From the NCBI GenBank assembly GCA_005879435.1, contig VBKX01000218.1, positions 1-14,611 on the forward strand: a stretch of 14,611 nucleotides of DNA, given 5' to 3'. Position 1 is the stretch's first letter. Every line of letters begins with the position of its first letter. The notes beneath the pieces are model-generated. The model did not search any database, was not told the origin of the DNA, and saw nothing but the letters and a program-made list of their open reading frames with translations. The DNA comes from Deltaproteobacteria bacterium. GTDB taxonomy: Bacteria > Desulfobacterota > Binatia > UBA9968. The translations under genes and the position numbers were made by a program. Of the stretch, positions 7,069 to 13,714 are shown piece after piece.

Positions 7069-7555
7069 AGTGAACCGCGCCAGACAGGAACTCTACGTGC
7101 TTACTGCAGACAGGCGCAAGCAGACCTTGCCCTACGATTTTGATCGCACCAGAGTCGTCTACCACGGCCGCGAGTATCCCATTGATCAGCTGGAGGCAGG
7201 CGATCGAATCGCGTACCGATCAGAGTCAGCGGGCAGAAGGTACGTCGAAACAATTCGCATACTGGAACCGGTGCAAGCGCGATCCGGTTCGCGATTCGGG
7301 CAATCTATTCCACCCAGGCCCCGAACTGATGTTGTCGAAGGCACTGTGGAGCGAGTCGATCCGAGCCTGGGCGTGTTCGATATTCGCCCACGGACCGGCC
7401 GAACGGTCACCGTGTCGGTTCCCTACAACGCCCGGGCGACGGATGTCGATAGCTTTCGAACGTTGCGGCGCGGCGACCCGGTGAGGGTCGAGGGCGAGTT
7501 CGTGAGTCCCGATAATCTTCAGCTATCGTCTTTTTTGTGGTCGCGGGACCGGTGA
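7052..7555 (+). pseudogene. Body of the frameshifted lipoprotein gene: two-repeat beta-rich domain
   Basis: The frame opens at GTG 7052, with an in-frame TAG at 7040-7042, and encodes 167 residues without a signal peptide. It has two similar beta-rich units. The first contains RQELYVLTADRRKQTLPYD, then TRVVYHGREYPIDQLEAGDRIAY. The second contains VEGTVERVDPSLGVFDIRP, then VSVPYNARATDV, FRTLRRGDPVRVEGEF. Alternation of 'substance equals value' strands with a GD(R/P)(I/V) turn resembles OB-like domains of periplasmic proteins, but the family was not identified. It overlaps the upstream fragment by 17 bases. Either it is the mature part of that lipoprotein or, less likely, it is translated alone by coupling from GTG 7052. 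Confidence 0.65.
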
Positions 7556-7913
7556 ATCGCGGTCGTGATTCAGACTAAAGCGCCGATGACGTAAACAGCG
7601 ATCTCAACTCTCAGCGACCGGCCGGGAAGGGCGCATCAGGCACTCTCACTTTCTTCGATCTCCCTTCGTCGAAGTCATGTTTGGACCTCCGGCCAATGAC
7701 ACCATCGGATTGCTAGAATTGCTCCGCAACACCAAGAGAAATTTCGTTTCGTGAGGCTGCGCCTTCGTGGTGCAGCCTTCTTCAATGGCGTGCGGTTATG
7801 CCAAATACACGTACTGAGCCACAAAACCAAAGAGATTGGTGTGAACGGGTTGTGAACTTCGCTATATCCTCCAAACTCATGCTTGGCAGGCGCGGAACAA
7901 AGGAAGGGTGTCC
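7556..7913. other. 358-base intergenic region
   Basis: No recognisable gene. A 25-codon frame without a ribosome site (ATG 7677, stop 7752-7754) ends exactly at the base of a 10-bp hairpin at 7754-7778. The last 100 bases should contain the promoter of the PPC gene, but no clear -35/-10 pair is visible. Confidence 0.5.
7754..7778 (+). terminator. Hairpin, possible terminator of the lipoprotein transcript
   Basis: AGGCTGCGCC at 7754-7763 pairs with GGTGCAGCCT at 7769-7778 (one G-U pair) around a 5-base TTCGT loop. Only a weak pyrimidine tract (TCTTC) follows, so termination efficiency is uncertain. It lies 199 bases after the preceding stop codon. Confidence 0.4.
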
Positions 7914-8351
7914 ATGAAATTTCAAACGCTGGGTCCAAACAAAGAGAACACCTTCGTTTTGGTATTTGACAAAGGTGATGAGTTCATAAGCGAGCTCACA
8001 AACTTCGCCAAAAACAGCAAACTTGCCGGCAGTCATTTTACCGCTATCGGCGCATTTCGCGACGTGACTCTTGGCTATTTTGATCGGCAGAAAAAAGATT
8101 ACAAGAAAATCCCCATCGAGGAACAAGTGGAAGTGCTATCCCTGGTCGGCGATATCGCCTTAAAAGACAGCACGCCGAATGTCCACGCGCATGTCGTAGT
8201 CGGCATGTCGGACGGAACGGCCCATGGCGGCCACATCCTCGCGGCACATGTTTGGCCGACGCTCGAGGTCGTCTTAACCGAATCCCCGAGGCATTTATGT
8301 CGCAAAACAGATAAAGAAACCGGCCTCGCACTAATCGACCTAGACACCTGA
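7914..8351 (+). CDS. PPC / DUF296 domain protein
   Basis: A 145-residue protein consisting of one PPC domain (plants and prokaryotes conserved, DUF296). Typical elements are an N-terminal strand (FVLVFDKGDEFISELTNFA), AGSHFTAIGAFRDVTLGYFD, the core LSLVGDIAL, and the histidine-rich signature HAHVVVGMSDGTAHGGHILAAHVWPTLEVVL with H91, H93, H107 and H112. Prokaryotic members form trimers and several bind a metal through these histidines; in plants the domain is joined to AT-hooks, but here there is no DNA-binding extension. The function in bacteria is not settled. ATG 7914 is preferred to GTG 7908 because AGGAAGGG at 7899-7906 is seven bases upstream. The gene is monocistronic and converges on the diiron protein gene. 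Confidence 0.88.
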   Translation: MKFQTLGPNKENTFVLVFDKGDEFISELTNFAKNSKLAGSHFTAIGAFRDVTLGYFDRQKKDYKKIPIEEQVEVLSLVGDIALKDSTPNVHAHVVVGMSDGTAHGGHILAAHVWPTLEVVLTESPRHLCRKTDKETGLALIDLDT

Positions 8352-8404
8352 GAGAGGCAGACCGAACAGGCCAAGGTTATACGGCTGCCACATCGAACGC
8401 GGGT

Positions 8405-9121
8405 CTATAGAAATTTTCGACCGGTGACTGGATCAGGAACCGTTAGTCCCATGCTGGTTATAATGGGGTCCACTTCCTTGATGAATTCCCGTCGAGCTTG
8501 GCTATTGCTGCGACGCTTCAGGCCCCAATGACAAAATCTATTAGATCGCTCCGAGTCGGTCCGTCCAAACATATCCAATGCTTTGGTGTACCAGAAATTG
8601 AGACTCTGCTGCACTCGCTCCCGCGATTCGCCGCCTTTAGCAGCGATTTCAGCGGTCTGATTCGTACCGAAACCGATATGCCCCATCTCCTCTTTCAAGA
8701 TCTCCGGCAGGATGCGCTGCAGCGGCAAATAGCTACAGTCGAGGAATTCTTCGAGCTGGTAGCGGCCGACCCGGTCGATTAGAAAACCAAACACCGAAAA
8801 GTCTTCCCATGTCTTGATCACGCCGCGAAAAGCCTCCAGGTAGCGCTGTTGGTTCGGAATGCTCAACAAAAACGAAGTGTCCTTGCCGATTTCGCCGGCG
8901 AGCCGCGTAATTTTCCTGTAGTGATCCATTTCTTCTGCAGCCGTGCGCGCAACGATCAACTGATTCACCTTGCTCGGCGCCGTGAGAAGTATGTCTTTTA
9001 CGTACAGATGCGGGCCACCAATCTCGCAGTCCGCCTGGATCGTAAGAACACGTTCCAGGAGCTCCCTATATTCGGACGGCATCTTTTCCAAATCTTCATG
9101 CTCTTTTTTTTCTTCGAACAT
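8405..9121 (-). CDS. Ferritin-like diiron protein of the phenylacetate-CoA epoxidase subunit (PaaA/PaaC-like) superfamily
   Basis: 238 residues, mostly helical, with a complete four-helix diiron ligand pattern: E33 in DCEIGG, E63/E64 and H67 in AAEEMDH, E124/E125 in YQLEEFLD, and E144/E145 and H148 in KEEMGH. The segment EYRELLERVLTIQADCE, then APSKVNQLIVARTAAEEMDHYR, resembles the PF05138 family (PaaA and PaaC of phenylacetyl-CoA epoxidase). The full ligand set points to the catalytic (PaaA) rather than the structural (PaaC) type, but it is shorter than E. coli PaaA (about 309 residues). No paaB, paaC, paaD or paaE lies nearby, so it is an orphan of unknown substrate. ATG 9121 gives a family-like N-terminus with a weak GGTGA site. 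The open frame extends to 9220, but that part overlaps a terminator-like hairpin. Confidence 0.72.
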   Translation of the reverse strand: MFEEKKEHEDLEKMPSEYRELLERVLTIQADCEIGGPHLYVKDILLTAPSKVNQLIVARTAAEEMDHYRKITRLAGEIGKDTSFLLSIPNQQRYLEAFRGVIKTWEDFSVFGFLIDRVGRYQLEEFLDCSYLPLQRILPEILKEEMGHIGFGTNQTAEIAAKGGESRERVQQSLNFWYTKALDMFGRTDSERSNRFCHWGLKRRSNSQARREFIKEVDPIITSMGLTVPDPVTGRKFL

Positions 9122-9202
9122 TGTTTCACCGACTTCAGCACAAACACATGCCCCGGCGGTATGAGTCAATAGTCGGACTCCGGGACGGGACGCTAGGAGA
9201 GC

Positions 9203-9237
9203 ACCACCGGCCATACTCAAATGGCACAGCCGGTGGT
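9203..9237 (-). terminator. 9-bp perfect hairpin downstream of the superoxide dismutase gene
   Basis: ACCACCGGC at 9203-9211 is the exact reverse complement of 9229-9237, with a 17-base loop. It lies 18 bases past the superoxide dismutase stop and 82 bases before the diiron gene start. On the plus strand it is followed by TTAATT; on the minus strand no T-tract follows, so it may act as a weak or factor-assisted terminator, or as an mRNA 3'-end stabiliser. Confidence 0.45.
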
Positions 9238-9254
9238 TTAATTCGTTTCAGCAA

Positions 9255-9878
9255 CTAAGCGACCGCGCGCACCGCCGCTGGAGTCGCCAATCGACGATGC
9301 ACCACTTCCCAATCGACGTTTTGAAAAAATGCCTCGATATACTTTCCACGCTGCGCGGGCTTATAGTCGAGAAGAAACGCATGTTCCCAAACATCCATAA
9401 CCAAGATCAGTTTAAACCCCGATGGAACTCCGTCCTGATGTAAGGCGATCCAGTGATTAGATAGCCTTTCAGTGACAGGGTCTTGATATAATATCGCCCA
9501 ACCGACGCCTCGCATTTCGCCCACGGCGGCAAACGCGCGCTGCCAATTCTCGAAACCATCAAAGCTCTGCTCCAGAGCGCGCTTGAAATCGGTGGACGGG
9601 CTCCCCTTTCCCTTCGCCGCTAAGTTTTCAAAATAATATTCGTGCAATACCATTCCACCAAACTCGAAACCCAAGCGCCGAGTCAATTCCGCATAAGCTG
9701 GATCCTGCCCTGATGCCTGCTTCTTCCGAATAATCGCGAAGATCTGTTCCATCAACAAATTTGTGTTCTTTACGTAGCCTTCGTAAAGGCCGAAATGCAT
9801 CTCGAGCGTCTGGTCTGATATTCCTAAGAGACCCCCAAGTTTAAACTGCTTCGCTTTGTAGGGAGATTGCGCCATCAT
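9255..9878 (-). CDS. Fe/Mn-family superoxide dismutase
   Basis: 207 residues. Dismutates superoxide to hydrogen peroxide and oxygen, probably in the cytosol, since no signal peptide is seen. The four metal ligands are H28 (EMHFGLYEGYVKNTN), H79 (MVLHEYYFENL), and D162 and H166 in the signature DVWEHAFLLDY. The conserved GWAIL motif is at about 126-130. Compared with E. coli SodA/SodB, the segment after the first ligand is one residue shorter and lacks the second-sphere histidine pair (H30/H31), having GLYEGY instead. This looks like a divergent but known-looking branch, and metal preference cannot be read from it. GAAAGGAG lies six bases before ATG 9878. The diiron gene follows downstream after a hairpin. 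Confidence 0.93.
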   Translation of the reverse strand: MMAQSPYKAKQFKLGGLLGISDQTLEMHFGLYEGYVKNTNLLMEQIFAIIRKKQASGQDPAYAELTRRLGFEFGGMVLHEYYFENLAAKGKGSPSTDFKRALEQSFDGFENWQRAFAAVGEMRGVGWAILYQDPVTERLSNHWIALHQDGVPSGFKLILVMDVWEHAFLLDYKPAQRGKYIEAFFQNVDWEVVHRRLATPAAVRAVA

Positions 9879-10053
9879 CTTGCTCCTTTCAATTGATTAG
9901 ATAGTTCTTATTCTTGCAAGGTCGATACCAATGTCGGCGTACGGTGCGAATGTTTCCTGCTCCAGAATTCAGAAACTCAGATGTCGGAACCTCGGTGAAG
10001 ATCGCCAGCAGGTAATCGCTGCGCCATCTGGCACACGCTTTACGGAACTGCGA

Positions 10054-10365
10054 TCAATGCGAGTCGATGATTTTGAAGAGTTCGCGCTTGGACGAACGTT
10101 CCAAGAGAGGCGCAACTTGCTGCGCCCAGTCGTGAAATTCTTTATTCGCCGTGACCGTTTTGATCTGTTGTTCGAGAGCGCCGGGATCTTGCACTTCTTG
10201 CTCGAAGAGCAGGTCGGGAGCCCCGAGTGAACTGTAATGAGTTCGCATAATCCTTGGTTTCGCTCCGCCGGCTTGGTCAACCCAGCGCGCCAACGTCAGG
10301 AGTTTGTTTTCGACGGCATCCGTCTTGCCCGGCAATGTATGAAACGTTAATCGTGATAAAAACAC
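10054..10365 (-). CDS. Small hypothetical protein, possibly a dimeric alpha/beta-barrel fold
   Basis: 103 residues, no signal peptide and no membrane segment. The pattern is strand (MFLSRLTFHTLPGK), helix (AVENKLLTLARWVDQAGG), strand (RIMRTHYSSLGAPDLLFEQEV), helix (PGALEQQIKTVTANKEFHDWAQQVAPLL) and strand (KRELFKII). This order matches the ferredoxin-like dimeric alpha/beta-barrel (ABM/NIPSNAP-like) fold, inferred from pattern only. It starts at GTG 10365 with an excellent GAGGAGG site eight bases upstream. The end of the preceding DUF883 reading frame overlaps it by 89 bases, which is unusual and better explained by a frameshift in that gene. The two probably form an operon. Confidence 0.65.
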   Translation of the reverse strand: MFLSRLTFHTLPGKTDAVENKLLTLARWVDQAGGAKPRIMRTHYSSLGAPDLLFEQEVQDPGALEQQIKTVTANKEFHDWAQQVAPLLERSSKRELFKIIDSH

Positions 10366-10669
10366 GCGTATGTCCTCCTCGAAATGATTTCATCGAAACG
10401 TAACCGGCCGCGATGCCGGCTATAGCCCAAGGATTATCTTGAGCATAGGAAATCGCCGCCTCGGCGCTCTGCCTGGAGGTATTTAACGCTTTCTTACCTT
10501 GCGACAGTGTGCTTTTCGCCGACTCCAACGTGCGGAATACACGCCCGCGTAAAGATGACACGCCGTCGTCGGTCTGTTCCGCTGTCGCTTTCACCAACTC
10601 TTCTACGTCTCCCAACAGCGCCTTAAGATTGGCCAGCAGTCTTTCGCGCGCGATTTCAGCCCTGCTCAT
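10277..10669 (-). pseudogene. DUF883 (ElaB/YqjD-like) gene with disrupted C-terminal membrane anchor
   Basis: The first ~97 residues are a clear DUF883 protein: a start helix (ERLLANLKALLGDVEELVKAT), a middle helix (LRGRVFRTLESAKSTLSQGKKAL) and the signature YAQDNPWAIAGIAAG. In ElaB/YqjD/DUF883 proteins this is followed by a short Gly/Leu-rich membrane helix and two or three arginines, anchoring the protein in the inner membrane. Here the frame instead runs through unrelated sequence (YVSMKSFRGGHTRVF and on) to a stop at 10277, overlapping the next gene. In the +1 frame the sequence reads VTFR then TGA at 10390-10392, before the next gene's ribosome site. A small deletion of size 3n+2 fits best. 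AAGGGG lies eight bases before ATG 10669. Confidence 0.65.
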
Positions 10670-10795
10670 CGGTTTTCCCCTTTTGTGATCTTCTTTTCAT
10701 GCTGCTTGCAGTTTATATAACGCAAATAGCGTGCCCTTTGATTTTTCCTTTGAATCCATGTGCCTGTGTCAAAATTTTACTGACAAATCTTTTGG

Positions 10796-10816
10796 CGATA
10801 TATCGGAATATTCCGA
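10796..10816. promoter_or_regulatory. Two overlapping perfect palindromes, possible operator
   Basis: The 10-bp palindrome CGATATATCG (10796-10805) overlaps the 14-bp palindrome TCGGAATATTCCGA (10803-10816). They are about 130 bases upstream of the DUF883 start codon. Perfect dyads of this size in an otherwise gene-free stretch suggest a dimeric regulator site. No regulator was identified. Confidence 0.35.
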
Positions 10817-11122
10817 CAAGTCGAAAAACAGTGACGTTTGCCCTGCGTTGCGCCACTTCGATCTTTGCCGAGAGATGATTCTTGCAGTCTCACTTATTGG
10901 ACATAGCCGGCCCGCGCAATCAATCCTGTCTTTCCAGTTGGGAAAGCCCTCCGCCTAGGTGCGCATTGCATATTAAGTAGTGGCGTTTTTCGGTTTTCTC
11001 TATGATGGAATTTCTCGAATTAATTCTTCACGATTTGCTTGTAACGCAGGCGATTCTCTGGGGCTGTCGGCACAACTTCACTGGCACAAGTTTGCCATTT
11101 ACACTGCACAAGGAGTTCGAAT

Positions 11123-11128
11123 TATAAT
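11123..11128 (+). promoter_or_regulatory. Possible -10 element of the SH3-like gene
   Basis: A perfect TATAAT lies about 40 bases upstream of ATG 11167. A TTTACA at 11098-11103 is 19 bases upstream of it, a rather long spacer for a -35. Confidence 0.3.
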
Positions 11129-11166
11129 GCACTGAGATTTTTCGTGAATTAACGAAAGTTTCGATT

Positions 11167-11377
11167 ATGATAAACAACGAAAGAACAGGTTCGCGTTGTC
11201 GGACTACGACGCTAATTTTCCGCCATCAATCGGGCGACTGAAGGGACGATCGCTTTCGAAGTGGAAAATCTCGGAAGGCAGCTGATTGCAGTGAGGTGGA
11301 ATGACGCTCCGATGACGTATGTCTTCCCCGACGAGATCGAGCTCGCCGATAGCGAGACATGCGCATCATTGCACTAA
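11167..11377 (+). pseudogene. Frameshifted small SH3-like protein, inverted paralogue of the gene at 11463-11675
   Basis: Two frames together recreate one small protein. From ATG 11167 the first frame reads MINNERTGSRCRTTTLIF, matching the paralogue's LKGIRCRAATEIL, and ends at TGA 11239-11241. The +1 frame reads RATEGTIAFEVENLGRQL, IAVRWNDAPMTYVFPDEIEL, and stops at TAA 11375-11377. This second part aligns along its length with the neighbour (ATEGTI, E.E..G.QL..V.W.D, EI). Because ATEGTI already matches before the TGA, the frame change must lie upstream of it, at about 11219-11233. The gene was therefore once a ~70-residue protein like its convergent neighbour. Base errors in the assembly are the alternative. 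Confidence 0.6.
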
Positions 11378-11390
11378 ATCATTGCACTAA
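11365..11390 (+). repeat. Exact 13-bp tandem duplication at the end of the SH3-like gene
   Basis: ATCATTGCACTAA occurs twice in direct succession (11365-11377 and 11378-11390). The first copy contains the last codons and the TAA of the frameshifted SH3-like gene, so the duplication leaves the coding end unchanged. Confidence 0.8.
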
Positions 11391-11462
11391 ATTGACTCGC
11401 GGTCGAAAAATGTTTGTTGCCGTAGCGGATTGAAACTGGGGATGGTTGGGTAGGAGTCGCTA

Positions 11463-11675
11463 TTATTGCCAAGTCACCGTATCTGTAATCACGATCTCTT
11501 CAGATGAGACTAATGAACGCGTGCCGTCATCCCAATGCACGTTGACGAGCTGTCCGCCTTCGCCTTCAAGCTCATAGACAATTGTTCCTTCAGTCGCCGC
11601 GCCGATTGTTCCATCTATGTCTAAAATCTCGGTCGCCGCGCGGCAACGTATTCCTTTTAGAGTGACGTCTATCAT
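11463..11675 (-). CDS. Small SH3-like conserved hypothetical protein
   Basis: 70 residues from ATG 11675, chosen because GAGGAG lies seven bases upstream; the open frame continues five codons further. The sequence MIDVTLKGIRCRAATEI is followed by EGTIVYELEGEGGQLVNVHWDDGTRSLVSSEEIVI, a run of short strands with a WDDG turn and an acidic EEI end, as in small SH3-like barrels of environmental bacteria. No enzyme motif or signal peptide is visible and the function is unknown. It converges tail to tail with a frameshifted paralogue at 11167-11377, 85 bases away. Confidence 0.7.
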   Translation of the reverse strand: MIDVTLKGIRCRAATEILDIDGTIGAATEGTIVYELEGEGGQLVNVHWDDGTRSLVSSEEIVITDTVTWQ

Positions 11676-11868
11676 CGCCTCGCTCCTCAAGAATCGTGGA
11701 TAACGGAATCGAGTCCTTTCAAATCTCGGCGAGAGGAACTCTAATCATGAATGGAACGGCAAATCAACCGATATCAAGTATTTTTGAACCCGAGGCATGA
11801 CGATGACAAACGTCTCATCGGCGAGCCTATGCAATCGGAATCTTTCGCCGTCATCAAGCGAAACAACG

Positions 11869-13200
11869 CTAAGCGATCAACGCGATCTGTAGGTCCATGA
11901 CGTTAGTCAACGTCGGACCGGTTATGAAAAGGTCGCCTACGGACTGCAAAAAATGGTAGGAATCGTTTCTAGCGAGATACTCGATTGGCTCGAGGCCCTG
12001 AGTTCGGCCGCGTGACACCGTCGCCCCGTCGACTAGTCCACCAGCGGCGTCAGTGGGGCCGTCGATACCGTCAGTGCCCGCGCTCAGAACAACGATGTTT
12101 TCCAGACCGTCGATTTCGATCGCTGCGGCTAAACTGAATTCTTGATTGCGTCCTCCCAATCCGTCGCCCCGAACCGTCACCGTCGTTTCTCCGCCGGAGA
12201 TTACGCAGGCGGGGCGAGGAATAGGTTTACTCGTTCGCGCAATTTCTTTCACGAGAGCTGAATGGGAACGCGCGACGATCCGGCTTTCGCCTTCGATGGA
12301 ATCCGATAAAATCATCGTGGAATAACCGAGTTCTTCGGCGCGCCGGCGCGCCGCATCGACCGCTAAGCGGTTGCTGCCAACGATGACGTTGCGCACCATT
12401 TCAAAGATTGTGTCCGATGGCTTCGGCGTTTCGGCAACTTCACCTCTGGCGCCGCGTGCCAAATAGTCCATCGCCGCGGGTGGAATCGAGCGTTCGATGT
12501 CGTAGCGACGCAGGATCTGCAGACAATCGCCATAGGTGCTACTATCGGCGACGGTTGGACCGGACGCAATCGCTTCAAGGGAATCACCGACGACATCGGA
12601 TAGAATTAACGTGATCAACTGCGCCGGCGCTACGAGTTGCGCGAACTGCCCGCCCTTCAATCGCGAGAGATGTTTCCGTACCGCATTAACTTCTTGAATG
12701 GTCGCTCCGCTCTTGAGAAGAACCTCGGTTGTCTGTTGTTTATCTGCCAGCGATAGATCGTCTGCTGGATAAGGAAAAAGCGCAGAGCCGCCCCCGGAAA
12801 CTAGAAAGATGACCAGATCGCGCTCGCCGGCCGTTTGCACCATTTCTACGATACGGCGTGCGCCGTCAAGACCTGCTGCGTCGGGGATGGGGTGACCCGC
12901 TTCCACAACCGCGATCTTCTCAAGGGGTATTCCACAACCGTACTTGACGATGACCAAGCCGTCGGAAACTCTAGCACCGAGTAATTCTTGTATCGCGAGC
13001 GCCATTCTCGCCGCGGCCTTGCCGCAACCGACGACGATCAGGTTGTGAATCCTTGAGAGGTCGTAATTCCGGCCGGCCACCTGTAGATGACCGGTCCGAA
13101 GCTGTAGATTTTTCTTTACCGCCGCGCATGGATCCGATGTGTCCAACGCGGCGAAGAATATGTTTCGGGCATGAGCCCGCAGCTCGGTCAGAGAGGACAT
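11869..13200 (-). CDS. Glycerate 2-kinase, MOFRL family (GK-II)
   Basis: 443 residues from ATG 13200. Family GK-II enzymes transfer phosphate from ATP to the 2-hydroxyl of D-glycerate, giving 2-phosphoglycerate for glycolysis and for use of glyoxylate, serine or sugar acids. Visible motifs are VVGCGKAAARMA with the catalytic-type lysine K61, EAGHPIPD (100-107), FLVSGGGSALF (132-142), RKHLSRLKGG (175-184), SDVVGDSLEAIASGPT (201-216) and VGSNRLAVDAA. The C-terminal MOFRL domain has CVISGGETTVTVRG, DGLGGRNQEFSLA and SAGTDGIDGPTDAAGG. The length fits the family (about 420-450). The open frame extends 25 codons upstream (to 13275) without family-like sequence; no strong ribosome site precedes 13200. 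No sugar-acid or glyoxylate genes are adjacent, so the pathway context is not given. Confidence 0.92.
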   Translation of the reverse strand: MSSLTELRAHARNIFFAALDTSDPCAAVKKNLQLRTGHLQVAGRNYDLSRIHNLIVVGCGKAAARMALAIQELLGARVSDGLVIVKYGCGIPLEKIAVVEAGHPIPDAAGLDGARRIVEMVQTAGERDLVIFLVSGGGSALFPYPADDLSLADKQQTTEVLLKSGATIQEVNAVRKHLSRLKGGQFAQLVAPAQLITLILSDVVGDSLEAIASGPTVADSSTYGDCLQILRRYDIERSIPPAAMDYLARGARGEVAETPKPSDTIFEMVRNVIVGSNRLAVDAARRRAEELGYSTMILSDSIEGESRIVARSHSALVKEIARTSKPIPRPACVISGGETTVTVRGDGLGGRNQEFSLAAAIEIDGLENIVVLSAGTDGIDGPTDAAGGLVDGATVSRGRTQGLEPIEYLARNDSYHFLQSVGDLFITGPTLTNVMDLQIALIA

Positions 13201-13289
13201 CTGGCGCAGCTCACAATGGTTGAGTGCACGATACGACAGTCCGGCCAAATACGGCCGGAGAACCGGGCACGTCAAACCAATTTGTAAAT

Positions 13290-13691
13290 TTATTTGGGAG
13301 TGAGTGGCTCTGGGCGAGAATCGAAGAGTCGGAAACCGCCAAAACCGTATTCGCCAATCGGCTTCCCGGTGCTCGCGTCGAAGATGTCGATGAGCATGTT
13401 TTTATCCGGATGTCCGGCAAGAAAACGCGAAAATATCTCGACGAACTCTTCCTTCTCGGTGGCGTTGGCGTGCATGAAACCGTCTCCGACAAAAAGTCGG
13501 TGCGGCCTTTTGCTGCTGTCTAGTCTAATCCAATAACGAGAACCCTTAGATCCAGCCTGGTCCAGCCATTTACGGTATTCCGACACTCGCGCCTCAATGT
13601 CCTTGAAGCTGAGGGTTTGAGCGGAGCCCGGCGAAGAAAAAAACAATGCGGATGCTAGGATGACAATAGCTATCTTTCCTAGCACCCGCAT
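13290..13691 (-). CDS. Small secreted protein of unknown function
   Basis: 133 residues with a clear signal peptide (MRVLGKIAIVILASALFFSSPGSA, cleavage before Gln-25). The ~109-residue mature part is soluble, with charged helices (FKDIEARVSEYRKWLDQ; KEEFVEIFSRFLAGHPDK) and a beta-rich end (NMLIDIFDASTGKPIGEYGFGGFRLF). No cysteines and no lipobox. The family was not recognised. The gene begins 23 bases after the stop of the OmpA-family gene, so the two are probably cotranscribed, which suggests a periplasmic or envelope role. The ribosome site is weak (AAGAG about ten bases upstream), consistent with translation as a distal gene. Confidence 0.65.
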   Translation of the reverse strand: MRVLGKIAIVILASALFFSSPGSAQTLSFKDIEARVSEYRKWLDQAGSKGSRYWIRLDSSKRPHRLFVGDGFMHANATEKEEFVEIFSRFLAGHPDKNMLIDIFDASTGKPIGEYGFGGFRLFDSRPEPLTPK

Positions 13692-13714
13692 TGATCTAAC
13701 TCTTACTGCGGATC

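Larger units (their letters stand above)
10670..11166. other. 497-base AT-rich intergenic region with overlapping palindromes
   Basis: No recognisable protein gene; one 75-codon frame (10731-10958, plus) has no family-like features. The region holds the promoter area of the DUF883 gene on one side and of the frameshifted SH3-like gene on the other. Notable are CGATATATCG (10796-10805) overlapping TCGGAATATTCCGA (10803-10816), GAATTAATTC near 11017-11026, a TATAAT at 11123-11128, and a TTTCGT/ACGAAA hairpin about 20 bases before the SH3-like start. Confidence 0.45.

Noticed and set aside
7677..7754. 25-codon ORF ending at the hairpin at 7754-7778
   Set aside because: No Shine-Dalgarno site and no recognised similarity; kept only as a note in the gap entry.
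9122..9220. 33-codon N-terminal extension of the diiron protein
   Set aside because: It would start inside the loop or arm of the terminator-like hairpin after the dismutase gene, and the extra residues do not resemble the family.
10731..10958. 75-codon plus-strand frame in the AT-rich gap
   Set aside because: No ribosome site, no recognisable domain, and it spans the two palindromes; probably chance.
11081..11096. Sigma-54-like site TGGCAC followed by TTGC
   Set aside because: The GG-to-GC spacing is 9 instead of 10 bases, and a TATAAT lies closer to the gene.
11219..11241. Programmed +1 frameshift at TGA, suggested because both the SH3-like gene and the lipoprotein gene show TGAAG at the end of the first frame
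   Set aside because: In the SH3-like gene the +1 frame already matches the paralogue (ATEGTI) before the TGA, so the shift lies upstream of the stop. In the lipoprotein gene the body-like sequence also appears to begin before the TGA.
11416..11436. A stretch ending in GGATTGAAAC, like the 3' end of some CRISPR repeats
   Set aside because: It occurs only once, with no spacer-repeat periodicity and no cas genes nearby.
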